A stretch of 56,159 bases of DNA, taken from assembly GCA_902557575.1 (NCBI GenBank), contig CACEAR010000006.1, positions 1-56,159 on the forward strand, read 5' to 3'. Source of the stretch: an uncultured SAR86 cluster bacterium. GTDB taxonomy: Bacteria > Pseudomonadota > Gammaproteobacteria > Magnimaribacterales > D2472. The position numbers and the translations under genes were made by a program. Each line of letters opens with the position of its first letter. The first letter of the stretch is position 1. The notes beneath the pieces were generated by a model. The model ran no database searches. It worked only from the letters and a program-made list of their open reading frames with translations, and had not been told where the DNA came from. Positions 1-10,163 of this stretch are shown one piece after another.

Positions 1-1780
<1,780 letters not shown>

Positions 1781-1835
1781 TCTTTTTTTATTTCAATAAC
1801 TTGAATTTTCTAAACATGAACTGCATATTAGTACT

Positions 1836-2357
1836 ATGAATAATTTTAAAAATTTCCTTACGATAGCAACTGTAATTTTTTTAACCGGATGCGTCTCTAA
1901 TCAATCTTTTTATCTAAAAGTTGATTCTGTGAATGGTTTTACACTTCTTAGTTATGAAGACTTTTATGTAGAAACTAACAGCGAGAATTTATCTCCTGAA
2001 GTTAATCCAATTGTTCTTGAGGCAATTGAATCAAGATTAGTTAGTGAACTTGAATTAAGAGGCTTAGACTCTTCAAAAGACTCTAATCTAGTTTTTGAGC
2101 TTTCAATTTCAGCCAAAGATGAGATTGAATCAAACAGATTTGGTCCCAGAAGCTATTACTACGATAGAAGATACTTTTACCTAGATGATGATATTGAGAC
2201 CGAAGAAAGATTTGTTTTAAGATTAACTATCAAAGACAAAGCTGAAGACAAATCATTGTGGACTGGTTTTACAAGCTGGAATCAAAACAGGCTAAATGAT
2301 TCAAGTGATACAGAAACTATACAAGCGCTTGTAAACAGCCTTTTACAAGAACTATAG
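1836..2357 (+). CDS. DUF4136-family lipoprotein
   Basis: This is a 173-residue predicted lipoprotein with signal and lipobox FLTGC (Cys 19). The body follows the DUF4136 pattern: a short beta strand (DFYVETNSE), a helix (VLEAIESRLVSELELRG) that produces the 'full residue name of oldest digit' type alternation, then a strand LVFELSISAK, a tyrosine-rich insert and a C-terminal LWTGFTSW strand. DUF4136 proteins are exported, mostly uncharacterised, and often envelope-associated. The gene is followed after 2 bp by the convergent end of mnmC. TTGAAT at 1801 and CATATT at 1824 with a 17-bp spacer would place the transcript start almost at the ATG. Confidence 0.85.
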   Translation: MNNFKNFLTIATVIFLTGCVSNQSFYLKVDSVNGFTLLSYEDFYVETNSENLSPEVNPIVLEAIESRLVSELELRGLDSSKDSNLVFELSISAKDEIESNRFGPRSYYYDRRYFYLDDDIETEERFVLRLTIKDKAEDKSLWTGFTSWNQNRLNDSSDTETIQALVNSLLQEL

Positions 2358-2359
2358 AT

Positions 2360-3007
2360 TTAAATATTAAGTAAAGTAAATATCTCTTTACCAAGAGGCA
2401 TTTGCTTATCTTGTATTGCTGAGGAAACAATCTCTGCAAGGAAAGGGGCATAGGATAAACCCCTAGAACCGAGCCCTCCGATACAATAAATATTTTTTGC
2501 TTCAGGTATTTTTGATGCTATAGGAAGATTATTTTCAGCACTCACTCTTTCACCTTCCCACAGATCTTGTATCTCAAAAGACACATCTTTATTGCCAAAA
2601 ATGGCATGATTTAATTTAACTTTCTCTTCAATATTTTCTTTTTTAAAATCTGCTGACTGTTCATATGTACTTCCGATCCAATTGGTGCCATTTACTTTTG
2701 GAATAATATATCCCTGATGATTGAGGGGCATTTTAATATTGAATAAATCCTTATTGCTTATGCCTGCCATCTGCCCATAGCTAACCTTAAGATTGTCATT
2801 AAAATCTTTGAGGCCTTTTCCTGTGCAAACTGCAAGAGCATCATAAGATTTGCTTAAACCAGATTTAAAATGTACTTCAACTTTATTCTTTTCTTCAGTA
2901 AAGGAGACATACTTCTCATTAAGTATGATTTTTATAAAGCGATGCTCTAGTAATTTCTTTTTTAATTCTAATGGTTGAAGGAATAGTCCTTTTTTTACAT
3001 GCAGAGC
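2360..3007 (-). pseudogene. mnmC: C-terminal half of MnmC oxidoreductase domain, in a shifted frame
   Basis: This is the rest of the FAD-dependent oxidoreductase domain of MnmC, separated from its N-terminal part by a one-base shift. From 3007 the frame is open without stops to the TAA at 2360 and reads ALHVKKGLFLQPLEL at its start, then VCTGKGLKDF and a C-terminal IYCIGGLGSRGLSYAP, a typical glycine-rich end for this FAD domain. The join lies at the A8 run, minus strand (3015-3008): removing one A fuses both parts into a protein of about 597 residues, in the normal MnmC range. An internal ATG at 2770 could start a 136-residue fragment, but it would lack the FAD-binding N-terminus. Either the run was misread, the gene is decaying, or slippage restores the frame. 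Confidence 0.85.
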
Positions 3008-4154
3008 TTTTTTTTATCTGACTGACTCCAAGCAAATCTTCTAAATCATCATCGCTTAAGAGTTCAAATAAATCATCTCTTTTAAGAGTTAATATCTTAG
3101 AAATCCACTTATCTTTTGTTTCATCTGATCCATAAAAAAGTAATCCCGTATTCTCAAAGCCAAGAGTTTTGATATAAAAATTTAATGAAAAGAAATAAGA
3201 GGCAATTAAAAACTTGGATCTCGGGCTATTATCTAAAGAGAATTTTGGATACATAGAAGCAATTGGACCACCTGACGAACCCTTGCTTAAGTCATCTAGA
3301 GCATCATATATATCAACTTCAATATTAGAATTTGCAAGGTTAAAAGCTAAGTTACTCCCAGAAAGACCAGCACCCAAAATTGCAATCTTCTTGATTTCAT
3401 TGGATTTCTTATTTTCTTCAAACTTTCTACCAACAATTCGATGTCTCTTAGTGCCAAACCCTGGTACTTTTTTCACCTCGAAGCCATTTTCTAAAAGCGC
3501 TCTTCTTATCCTTCCTACCGAAGTAAAAGAGCTAAAAGATGAATCGCTAGAGCTTAGATCAAAGACCGCTTTTAAAACATCTTCTGTCCACATCTCAGGA
3601 TTTTTCTTCGGATCAAACCCGTCTAAGAACCAGGCATCTATATTTGAAATGCAAATATCATTTATTGCTTTTTGAATATCTTCGGTTACCAAAATTAATC
3701 TAATTTTAAGATGTGGTATCGAAATACACTCGAAACCATTATGACCAACTACATCACATTCTTTAAAGATATTGATTTCTTTTTTTAAGTTTGGGAATGC
3801 TTCCTCAAGCAGCACCAGATTTCTTTTTTCTAGTATTTTTTTATCAATTCCTATGTAATCAAGATCAAAGGGTCTCTCTTTCTTCAACCAACAATGCATC
3901 GTAGTTAAGAAATTTAAACCTAAGCCAAAACCCAGCTCACCAACAGTAAAACAACTCCCTGTGAAACTTTCCCACCTCTCTTCGAGGTTATTACCATCAA
4001 TGTAGACTTCTTTTGATTCGTCAAACCCATTATCTTGAAAATACCTATCTTCATAATCTTTGGAAGCAATTGATCCTCCATCCAAGGTTGTTTTGTGATG
4101 TTCTACTTTTAATGGATGATCGTTCACTTTCAAGTTAGAATTATGCTGAGGCAC
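2919..4154 (-). CDS. mnmC: MnmC N-terminal part: tRNA mnm5s2U methyltransferase plus start of FAD domain (frameshifted)
   Basis: MnmC completes the mnm5s2U modification at wobble position 34 of tRNA: the C-terminal FAD domain removes the carboxymethyl group and the N-terminal domain methylates with SAM. The methyltransferase domain is intact, with VGELGFGLGLNFL at 71-83 (SAM loop) and AWFLDGFDPKKNPEMW at 174-189. The FAD domain begins with a GxGxxG Rossmann loop at 261-266. After LLGVSQIKK the frame runs into unrelated sequence and stops 36 residues later because of the A8 shift at 3008-3015. The GTG at 4154 is uncertain: it lies 3 bp from the divergent lipoprotein ATG, and a GTG or TTG a few codons in is also possible. 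Confidence 0.88.
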   Translation of the reverse strand: MPQHNSNLKVNDHPLKVEHHKTTLDGGSIASKDYEDRYFQDNGFDESKEVYIDGNNLEERWESFTGSCFTVGELGFGLGLNFLTTMHCWLKKERPFDLDYIGIDKKILEKRNLVLLEEAFPNLKKEINIFKECDVVGHNGFECISIPHLKIRLILVTEDIQKAINDICISNIDAWFLDGFDPKKNPEMWTEDVLKAVFDLSSSDSSFSSFTSVGRIRRALLENGFEVKKVPGFGTKRHRIVGRKFEENKKSNEIKKIAILGAGLSGSNLAFNLANSNIEVDIYDALDDLSKGSSGGPIASMYPKFSLDNSPRSKFLIASYFFSLNFYIKTLGFENTGLLFYGSDETKDKWISKILTLKRDDLFELLSDDDLEDLLGVSQIKKSSACKKRTIPSTIRIKKEITRASLYKNHT

Positions 4155-4157
4155 TTA

Positions 4158-5861
4158 ATGAGAAATTTCTTAATAATACCTATTTTATTCATTTTTTTAG
4201 TAAGTTGTTCAAATTCAGGAGATTTTGATATTCCTAAAATTAGTAAGCTTGAAAAATTAGAGGAGCATTCAAATCAATTTATAAAGGGCATATATTCTTA
4301 TGATAACGGAATTCATGTCGCGATTGGCTTTGGTATTGCTAACTCTATAATGGTAGAAGGAGAGGGAGGCAATATTATCATTGATACAACTGATGATGTT
4401 TCTCAAGCTAAAGAAGTTTTAAGGGAATTTCAAAAGATTAATCAAAACCCAATTAAGGCAATTATATATACACACAACCATGGAGATCATGTTTTTGGTG
4501 CCTCTGAATTTTATAATGCACAAGAGGAAAAACCCTTAGTAATTGCCCACTCAACAACAGCAGAGAAAGTCGAAAAGATTCTTGGAATCATAAATCCAAT
4601 TATTACCCTCAGAAGTGGAAAGATGTTTGGAACAAATCTTGATGATAATGAGCTTATTAATGTAGGTCTTGGTCCATATTTGAGTGCTGGAAGGAGTTCG
4701 CCAGGATATATTGCTCCAACATTGACCTTTGAAAAAGAGCTTAAGCTTGAAATAGCAGGACATAAGGTTGAGCTTTACCACGCTCCAGGAGAAACCGATG
4801 ATCAATTGTTTGTATGGTTTCCAGAATTGTCTGCACTTATGCCCGGTGATAATTTTTACACAACATTTCCCAATCTTTATACCATCAGAGGTACCTCACA
4901 TCGTGATGTTATAGGCTGGGTGAACAGTATTGATAAAATGAGATCGCTAGATCCACAATACCTTTTCCCGAGTCATACAATGCCAGTTGAAGGTGAGGAA
5001 ATATCAAATGCACTAATTATTTATAGGGATGGCATGCAGTATGTCCACGATCAAACGGTTAGATTAATGAATAAAGGACTTACCCCAGATGAGATTGTTG
5101 AAGAGCTTGAGCTGCCTCAAAATCTAAAAGAATCGCCTTACTTGGCTGAGTTTTATGGAACTGTTAGATATTCTGTTAGAAGTATTTTTAATGGGTATTT
5201 GGGATGGTTTAGTGGAGATTTAGCTGATTTAGATCCATTAAATATAGATGAGAAATCACAAAAGATTTCTAATTTAGTAGGAGGTAATGAAAATTTATTT
5301 TCTGAGTTGATTAGAGCAAGTGATGCAAGCGAGCATCAGTGGGTTTTAGAGCTATCAAATATGTTAATTAGCTTAGACTTCAAGACAGAAGAAGTAATGA
5401 AGATTAGGAATAAGTCAGTCATGCAGATTGGTATTTATGAAACTAATCCACCAAAGAGAAATTTTTTCCTTTCTTCTGCAAAAGAGTTCATGGAAGGTAG
5501 AGATCCAGCAATAGGATTGTCTAATAGCGATACACTTTATCAGATTCCTGTAGAGAACTTTTTCAGCATTTTATCAGTTAGGCTAAATCCTTCTAAAGTT
5601 GATGGAGAGTTAATGAACGGATGTTTTATTTTTGATAATAAGAAAAAGATTAAAACTACTATAAGAAACCAAGTATTAGAGATTTCATCTTATTTTGAAG
5701 ACGAAGGCTGCGATTTTATTGTTTCAAGTGAAGAAATAACTTTCAAAGAGGTATTAGCTGGAATTAAGGGCCCTATAAAAACTTTGGGCGCTGGTGAAAT
5801 GGAAATGAAAAAAGGCAACTCAGTTGCCTTTCTCACTTATTTATCAAAATTTACTGATTAA
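4158..5861 (+). CDS. Metallo-beta-lactamase-fold alkylsulfatase-like lipoprotein
   Basis: This is a 567-residue lipoprotein of the SdsA/BDS1 type, enzymes that hydrolyse primary alkyl sulfates to alcohol and sulfate. A lipobox (LVSC, Cys 17) puts it outside the inner membrane. The zinc motif THNHGDH sits at 105-111. Downstream blocks shared with alkylsulfatases include SAGRSSPGYIAPT, HAPGETDDQ, LMPGDNFYTTFPNLYTIRG and LFPSHTMP, followed by the helical dimerisation region (RDGMQYVHDQTVRLMNKG) and a C-terminal SCP2-like part. The ATG at 4158 is chosen over an upstream in-frame ATG at 4116 because it gives a clean signal peptide and avoids overlap with mnmC. Its 3' end carries the terminator of the convergent gene pair. 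The exact ester substrate is unknown. Confidence 0.9.
   Translation: MRNFLIIPILFIFLVSCSNSGDFDIPKISKLEKLEEHSNQFIKGIYSYDNGIHVAIGFGIANSIMVEGEGGNIIIDTTDDVSQAKEVLREFQKINQNPIKAIIYTHNHGDHVFGASEFYNAQEEKPLVIAHSTTAEKVEKILGIINPIITLRSGKMFGTNLDDNELINVGLGPYLSAGRSSPGYIAPTLTFEKELKLEIAGHKVELYHAPGETDDQLFVWFPELSALMPGDNFYTTFPNLYTIRGTSHRDVIGWVNSIDKMRSLDPQYLFPSHTMPVEGEEISNALIIYRDGMQYVHDQTVRLMNKGLTPDEIVEELELPQNLKESPYLAEFYGTVRYSVRSIFNGYLGWFSGDLADLDPLNIDEKSQKISNLVGGNENLFSELIRASDASEHQWVLELSNMLISLDFKTEEVMKIRNKSVMQIGIYETNPPKRNFFLSSAKEFMEGRDPAIGLSNSDTLYQIPVENFFSILSVRLNPSKVDGELMNGCFIFDNKKKIKTTIRNQVLEISSYFEDEGCDFIVSSEEITFKEVLAGIKGPIKTLGAGEMEMKKGNSVAFLTYLSKFTD
5808..5831 (-). terminator. Intrinsic terminator of the acyl-CoA dehydrogenase pair, inside the convergent gene
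   Basis: An 8-bp stem AAAGGCAA/TTGCCTTT (5811-5818, 5824-5831) with a 5-base loop is followed on the minus strand by six T. It lies within the last codons of the plus-strand sulfatase gene and about 30 bases past the stop of the minus-strand dehydrogenase. Confidence 0.7.
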
Positions 5862-7084
5862 GATCCGCTAGGTATATCCTTAAAGGCAAGACCCTTATCA
5901 GCTCTTGCTTCTTGAGGTAGACCAAGTACGCGCTCTGCAATAATATTTTTAAGAATTTCATCGGTCCCACCGGCTATTCTCAAGCCAGCTGCACCCATCC
6001 ATGCCATTTGGAATTTTATAAAATCAGATTCCTCATTCATCAGCATGCCTGACATGTCTGATGAGTCCATTCCAAAGTTACCTATTGCTTGAAGCTTATT
6101 AGCACTTACAATTTTTGTGATTGAAGCTTCAGGTCCTGGAGTATCTCCTCTAGAGAGTGCTGACATAGTCCTGAGTTTTGTATTTTTAAGCCCTGATGCC
6201 TCACAATACCAATCAGCAATAGACTCCCTTACAGCATTATTATCAATTAGCTGTTCTCCGTCCTTGTCATGTTTTTTTGCTAGTTCAAAAGCTTCATTAG
6301 CATCCACTCCATCAGCATCACCAACTGCAAGCCTTTCGTTCATAAGAGTTGTGATAGCAACTTTCCATCCATCACCAATTTCGCCAAGTCTTTGTGAGTC
6401 AGGTATAACCACATCATTAAAATAGACTTCATTGAAACTGGATCCACCAGTTAGCTGTTTGATAGGCTTAACCTCAATACCTGGAGATTTCATATCAACA
6501 AAGAAAAAGGTTAGGCCTTTGTGTTTTTCTAAACTAGGATCATGCCTGACAACTAAAATACCAAAATCAGAGAAATGTGCACCAGAAGTCCATACTTTTT
6601 GACCATTTACAATCCAATTCTCTCCATCTTGAACAGCTTTTGATCTGAGACCAGCAACATCAGAACCAGCAGATGGCTCTGAAAACAGCTGACACCATAT
6701 TTCTTTTCCTTCAGCCATTGGAGGTAAGTATCTTTCTTTTTGCTCATCAGTTGCATATTCCATCATTACAGGACCAGCCATACCAAGACCGATCTCATAA
6801 ACGCCTTTAGGAACATTAAACTTTGATTCCTCTTGTGCCCAAATAATCCTTTCAATAGGCGTAGCACCGATTCCTCCAAATTCTTTTGGCCAATGGATCA
6901 TTGCCCAGCCAGCATCATATTTTTTCTTTTGCCATTCAGCAGCTGCTTCTAGCAAACTTTTATTACCAATATTCATATTTTTAGCAGAATTAGTCTTCTT
7001 TGTTTTGAGCTCAGCATTGGCTTCTAACCAAGCTCTGCACTTAGCTCTAAATTCTGCTTCTTGTGGAGTATCATTAAAATCCAT
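5858..7084 (-). CDS. Acyl-CoA dehydrogenase family protein (first of an adjacent pair)
   Basis: This 408-residue FAD enzyme of the acyl-CoA dehydrogenase superfamily would introduce an alpha-beta double bond into an acyl-CoA. The family layout is clear: N-terminal helical domain (AEWQKKKYDAGWAMIHWPKEFGG), middle beta domain with CQLFSEPSAGSDVAGL and WIVNGQKVWTSGAH, and a C-terminal helical domain ending GGTDEILKNIIAERVLGLP. It lies 8 bp downstream of a second, shorter dehydrogenase gene, so both are on one transcript. Such pairs in actinobacteria and some proteobacteria form alpha2beta2 enzymes acting on steroid or other bulky side-chain CoA esters; that this pair is heteromeric is an inference. 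Its end overlaps the convergent sulfatase gene by 4 bases. Confidence 0.95.
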   Translation of the reverse strand: MDFNDTPQEAEFRAKCRAWLEANAELKTKKTNSAKNMNIGNKSLLEAAAEWQKKKYDAGWAMIHWPKEFGGIGATPIERIIWAQEESKFNVPKGVYEIGLGMAGPVMMEYATDEQKERYLPPMAEGKEIWCQLFSEPSAGSDVAGLRSKAVQDGENWIVNGQKVWTSGAHFSDFGILVVRHDPSLEKHKGLTFFFVDMKSPGIEVKPIKQLTGGSSFNEVYFNDVVIPDSQRLGEIGDGWKVAITTLMNERLAVGDADGVDANEAFELAKKHDKDGEQLIDNNAVRESIADWYCEASGLKNTKLRTMSALSRGDTPGPEASITKIVSANKLQAIGNFGMDSSDMSGMLMNEESDFIKFQMAWMGAAGLRIAGGTDEILKNIIAERVLGLPQEARADKGLAFKDIPSGS

Positions 7085-7092
7085 ATTTTCTC

Positions 7093-8208
7093 CTATAGTT
7101 TAATATTTGCTTGTTCTAAGCTTTTAATAAGTTTTTCGCGCCATGATGGCAGCGAACCCAAGTTAAGTGAAAGCACTTTAGATCTTTTATAGAACATATG
7201 ACAGTCATATTCCCATGTAAACCCGTTACCGCCATGTGTTTGAATATTTTCTTGAGAACATAGCTGGAAAGCTTTGGTTGCAGAAACTCTGGCCGTTGCA
7301 GCAGCTGTAGGAAGTTCAGCTGCATCTGAAGATAGAGCCCATGCCCCATAAAAAGAGTTTGATTTAGCTAGAGTTAAAGCTACATACATGTCAGCCAATT
7401 TATGTTTCATAGATTGGAAAGATCCTATTGGTCTTCCAAATGCATACCTTTCTTTTGCATATGTATTAGCCATATCTAGACTTGCTTGAGCACCGCCTAT
7501 TTGTTCAAAGGAGAATAAAACCGCAGCATGGTCCATAATTTTTTCAAGGTTTGACCAACCTGATTCCTCATCGCCAATCATTTCAGCATTAGCGTCATTA
7601 AAAGAAACTGAATAATAGCCTCTGCTTTCATCGATATTTCTTTGAACAGTAATATCAACACCATCTGAATTTAGATCTGCAACACATAAAGAAACACTAT
7701 CACCATTTTTTGCTACAACAACTGCATGAGTAGCTACTTCTGCATCAGGAACTGCAATCTTAGTTCCAGAAAGTTTTCCATCTTTAAGTTCCACGGAAAT
7801 ATTATTTATAGTGGGAGCTGAATTTGTTTCTGCAATTGCAAGAGTTCCAATAACGTCTCCGGTTACTAATTTTGGAAGGATTGATTGTTTTTGCTCCTCA
7901 CTACCAAATTCAATTAGGGCCTCAGTAAACAAATATACTGAGGAGGAGAAGGGTACAGGAGCAAGCTGTCTTCCAAGCTCTTCAGCAATGACGCATAACT
8001 CTAAATGAGAAAGCCCTAATCCTTGATACTCTTCTGGTATTCTAATACCAGTCCATCCAAGCTCTACAATCTTATTCCAAAGGTCTTGGTCATAAGTTTT
8101 ATCACTATCCATAACTGCTCTATTTATTTTTAGAGCATCTTCTTTAGTTAAAAATTTTTTAGCTTCTTCTTGAAGAAGTTTTTGATCGTCTGAGAAATCT
8201 AGATTCAT
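7093..8208 (-). CDS. Acyl-CoA dehydrogenase family protein (second of an adjacent pair)
   Basis: This is a 371-residue acyl-CoA dehydrogenase homologue, first in the two-gene transcript. It has the N-terminal helical domain (IPEEYQGLGLSHLELCVIAEELGRQ), a middle domain with a weakened substrate-loop signature (GTLAIAETNSAP in place of the usual TEP-GSD pattern), and a C-terminal domain with AKERYAFGRPIGSFQSMKHKLADM and QTHGGNGFTWEYDCHMFYKR. The last block is typical of the smaller FadE-type partners of heteromeric acyl-CoA dehydrogenases. The weak middle-domain motif and the short length suit a partner subunit rather than a stand-alone enzyme. Substrate is unknown. Confidence 0.93.
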   Translation of the reverse strand: MNLDFSDDQKLLQEEAKKFLTKEDALKINRAVMDSDKTYDQDLWNKIVELGWTGIRIPEEYQGLGLSHLELCVIAEELGRQLAPVPFSSSVYLFTEALIEFGSEEQKQSILPKLVTGDVIGTLAIAETNSAPTINNISVELKDGKLSGTKIAVPDAEVATHAVVVAKNGDSVSLCVADLNSDGVDITVQRNIDESRGYYSVSFNDANAEMIGDEESGWSNLEKIMDHAAVLFSFEQIGGAQASLDMANTYAKERYAFGRPIGSFQSMKHKLADMYVALTLAKSNSFYGAWALSSDAAELPTAAATARVSATKAFQLCSQENIQTHGGNGFTWEYDCHMFYKRSKVLSLNLGSLPSWREKLIKSLEQANIKL

Positions 8209-8286
8209 AATTTTTTTTTCAGTTAAAATATACTTTTACAAAGCTAATAAATTATATTACTTTTAAAAAAATATATAAATTAACTT

Positions 8287-8898
8287 ATGAAAGTAAGCAG
8301 AGAAGATAGTATTAACTTTAAGCCACAAAAAAATAGTAGCTTGATGCTTGGCATAATATTTGTTGCCATACTGGGCGCAGTTCTCTTCTTGCTTCTCAGG
8401 TCGGAACAAACAAGTACCAAAATTGATTCAACCTCAGCTTCATTAGATGACAGATTGTCTAAAATTGAAGATCAACTACTTATGTTAGATGAGGTAAATT
8501 CAGATTCCCTCATTGAGGTTGGTGCAGAACTACAATTTTTAGATAAAGAGATTAGAAAGCTTTGGGACCTTAGCAACAAAAGAAATAAAGTTAATATCGA
8601 AAAACTTACGAAAAGCTTAAATGAGCTTATCCAAAAATATAATAAAACGGATAAAGAAATTGATGATGCTATAGCTTCAATCAATACTGAATTAAATAAT
8701 TTAACTCAGTCAATTGAAAATCAGCCTGACTTATCAGGAACTGTCAGCCAGTCAGAAGCTGAAATAAGATCTCTTAAAAGGCAAATTCTTTTTATAGAGG
8801 AGTCTGTTCAAGCTCTCGAAGCTTACAGAACTCAAAATAATCAGATTCTTCTTGAGATACAAAATTCTATAAATAATGAAGTTGTAATAGATGAATAG
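8287..8898 (+). CDS. Single-pass membrane protein with long coiled coil
   Basis: I do not recognise a named family. The 203-residue protein has a charged N-terminal cytoplasmic tail of about 20 residues, one transmembrane helix (LMLGIIFVAILGAVLFLLL), and then an almost wholly helical region rich in Glu, Lys, Leu and Ile with heptad-like spacing, interrupted near NQPDLSGTVSQSEAE. This is the shape of an inner-membrane-anchored periplasmic coiled coil. Its last 8 bases overlap the start of the next small membrane gene, and two enzyme genes follow within a few bases, so it heads a four-gene operon ending with a haloalkane dehalogenase. Function is unknown. Confidence 0.8.
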   Translation: MKVSREDSINFKPQKNSSLMLGIIFVAILGAVLFLLLRSEQTSTKIDSTSASLDDRLSKIEDQLLMLDEVNSDSLIEVGAELQFLDKEIRKLWDLSNKRNKVNIEKLTKSLNELIQKYNKTDKEIDDAIASINTELNNLTQSIENQPDLSGTVSQSEAEIRSLKRQILFIEESVQALEAYRTQNNQILLEIQNSINNEVVIDE

Positions 8899-9103
8899 AT
8901 ATATTCTTCAGGCACTAACTTTATTGGCATTCGTACCTCTTATAATCTTGGCTGGGAGTATTTTTATTGTTGTTCTTCCAATCATTCTCTCTGGCATGAC
9001 CTACAATGCTTTTAACTATAATAGGATGAAAGAATTCTATATTTTTCTTGTTTTAACTTTTGTAAGCATTTTGATAGCTCTTAGCCTTTTAGGAGTGCTT
9101 TAG
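8891..9103 (+). CDS. Small two-TM membrane protein
   Basis: This is a 70-residue protein with two strongly hydrophobic segments (about residues 5-35 and 48-68) joined by a short polar turn (YNAFNYNRMKEF). No family is recognised. It starts within the last codons of the coiled-coil gene (ATGAATAG overlap) and ends 3 bp before the GST-like gene, which supports translation as part of the operon. It may pair with the upstream membrane protein, but nothing in the sequence shows this directly. Confidence 0.7.
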   Translation: MNRYILQALTLLAFVPLIILAGSIFIVVLPIILSGMTYNAFNYNRMKEFYIFLVLTFVSILIALSLLGVL

Positions 9104-9106
9104 AGT

Positions 9107-10162
9107 ATGAATTCAGAAAGAATAACTTTGATTGGAGCTCCCCCATCTCCTTACACGAGAAAAATGATTTCTTTACTAAGATACAGACATATAAATTATG
9201 AAATTATTTGGGGTGATCCAGGAACTATTCTTGATAGCGATGAGATTTTTACAAAATTTAACATTGAAAAACCAAAACCAGCCTTACTTCCAACATTTAT
9301 TCTTCCAAATAAAGATGGAGAAATGGAGGCAGTTACTGACTCTACACCGATACTAAGACGCTTTGAAAAAGAGTATTTAGAAAGGAGCGTAATTCCAGAT
9401 AATCCCGCTTTATCTTTTTTAAATTTTTTACTGGAAGATTTTGGAGATGAGTGGGCTACAAAATATATGTTCCATTACCGATGGCATTTTAAAGAGGATG
9501 CTGAAAACGCTGCTTCCTTGTTACCCCTTAATCATAATGCAAGCCTTCCAGATGAGCATTGGAAACAATTTAGTGACTATATAGGACCAAGACAGATTGA
9601 AAGGTTGTGGGTGGTTGGTTCTAATGAGAAGACAGCACCAGTTATTGAAGAAAGTTATAAGCGTTTTCTGGCAATTATGGAAAAACATCTTGCGAATAGT
9701 CCATTCATTCTGGGACAAAAACCAAGCTCCTCAGACTTTGCAATATTTGGTCAACTTACTCAATTAATTGGATTCGATCCAACATCTAGAAATATAGCTC
9801 ATGAAATTTCTAAGAGAACAGTTGCTTGGATAAGCTCAATGGAGGATTTATCAGGTCTAAAGATTGATAATAAAGAGTGGTTAGATGTTGATTCTGTTCC
9901 AAGCAGCCTCAAAGAACTTTTTGTAGAAATCGGTAAAGTTTATGCACCAGCATTGATAGCTAATGCCAGAGCATTAGAAAATGGAGATGAAACTTGGGAA
10001 ACGGAAATAGATGGTGTTGCATGGAGTCAAAAAGCTTTTCCATATCAGGCCAAGTGCTTAAAGTGGATAAGAGAAGAATTTGAAAATCTCTCTGAAGAGG
10101 ATAGGGCGAAGGTATCAGAAATACTCGATGGTTCTGGTTGTGAAAGATTGCTAAAAACTTAA
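9107..10162 (+). CDS. Extended glutathione S-transferase-like protein
   Basis: The first 85 or so residues form a GST-type thioredoxin-fold domain (APPSPYTRKMISLLRYRHINYE, then LPTFILPNKDGEMEAVTDSTPILRRFE, the glutathione gamma-Glu site with S/T-P-I-L). A helical C-terminal domain follows, with LGQKPSSSDFAIFGQL matching the conserved N-capping box of GSTs. At 351 residues it is about 120 longer than a usual GST, with an insert before the C-terminal domain and an extra tail after residue 270. It lies 1 bp ahead of a haloalkane dehalogenase gene. GSTs linked to dehalogenation exist, but a role here is only suggested by position. Confidence 0.85.
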   Translation: MNSERITLIGAPPSPYTRKMISLLRYRHINYEIIWGDPGTILDSDEIFTKFNIEKPKPALLPTFILPNKDGEMEAVTDSTPILRRFEKEYLERSVIPDNPALSFLNFLLEDFGDEWATKYMFHYRWHFKEDAENAASLLPLNHNASLPDEHWKQFSDYIGPRQIERLWVVGSNEKTAPVIEESYKRFLAIMEKHLANSPFILGQKPSSSDFAIFGQLTQLIGFDPTSRNIAHEISKRTVAWISSMEDLSGLKIDNKEWLDVDSVPSSLKELFVEIGKVYAPALIANARALENGDETWETEIDGVAWSQKAFPYQAKCLKWIREEFENLSEEDRAKVSEILDGSGCERLLKT

Positions 10163-10163
10163 T

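Noticed and set aside
4116-4157. 14-codon 5' extension of the alkylsulfatase-like gene
   Set aside because: It would spoil the lipoprotein signal and overlap the divergent mnmC start.
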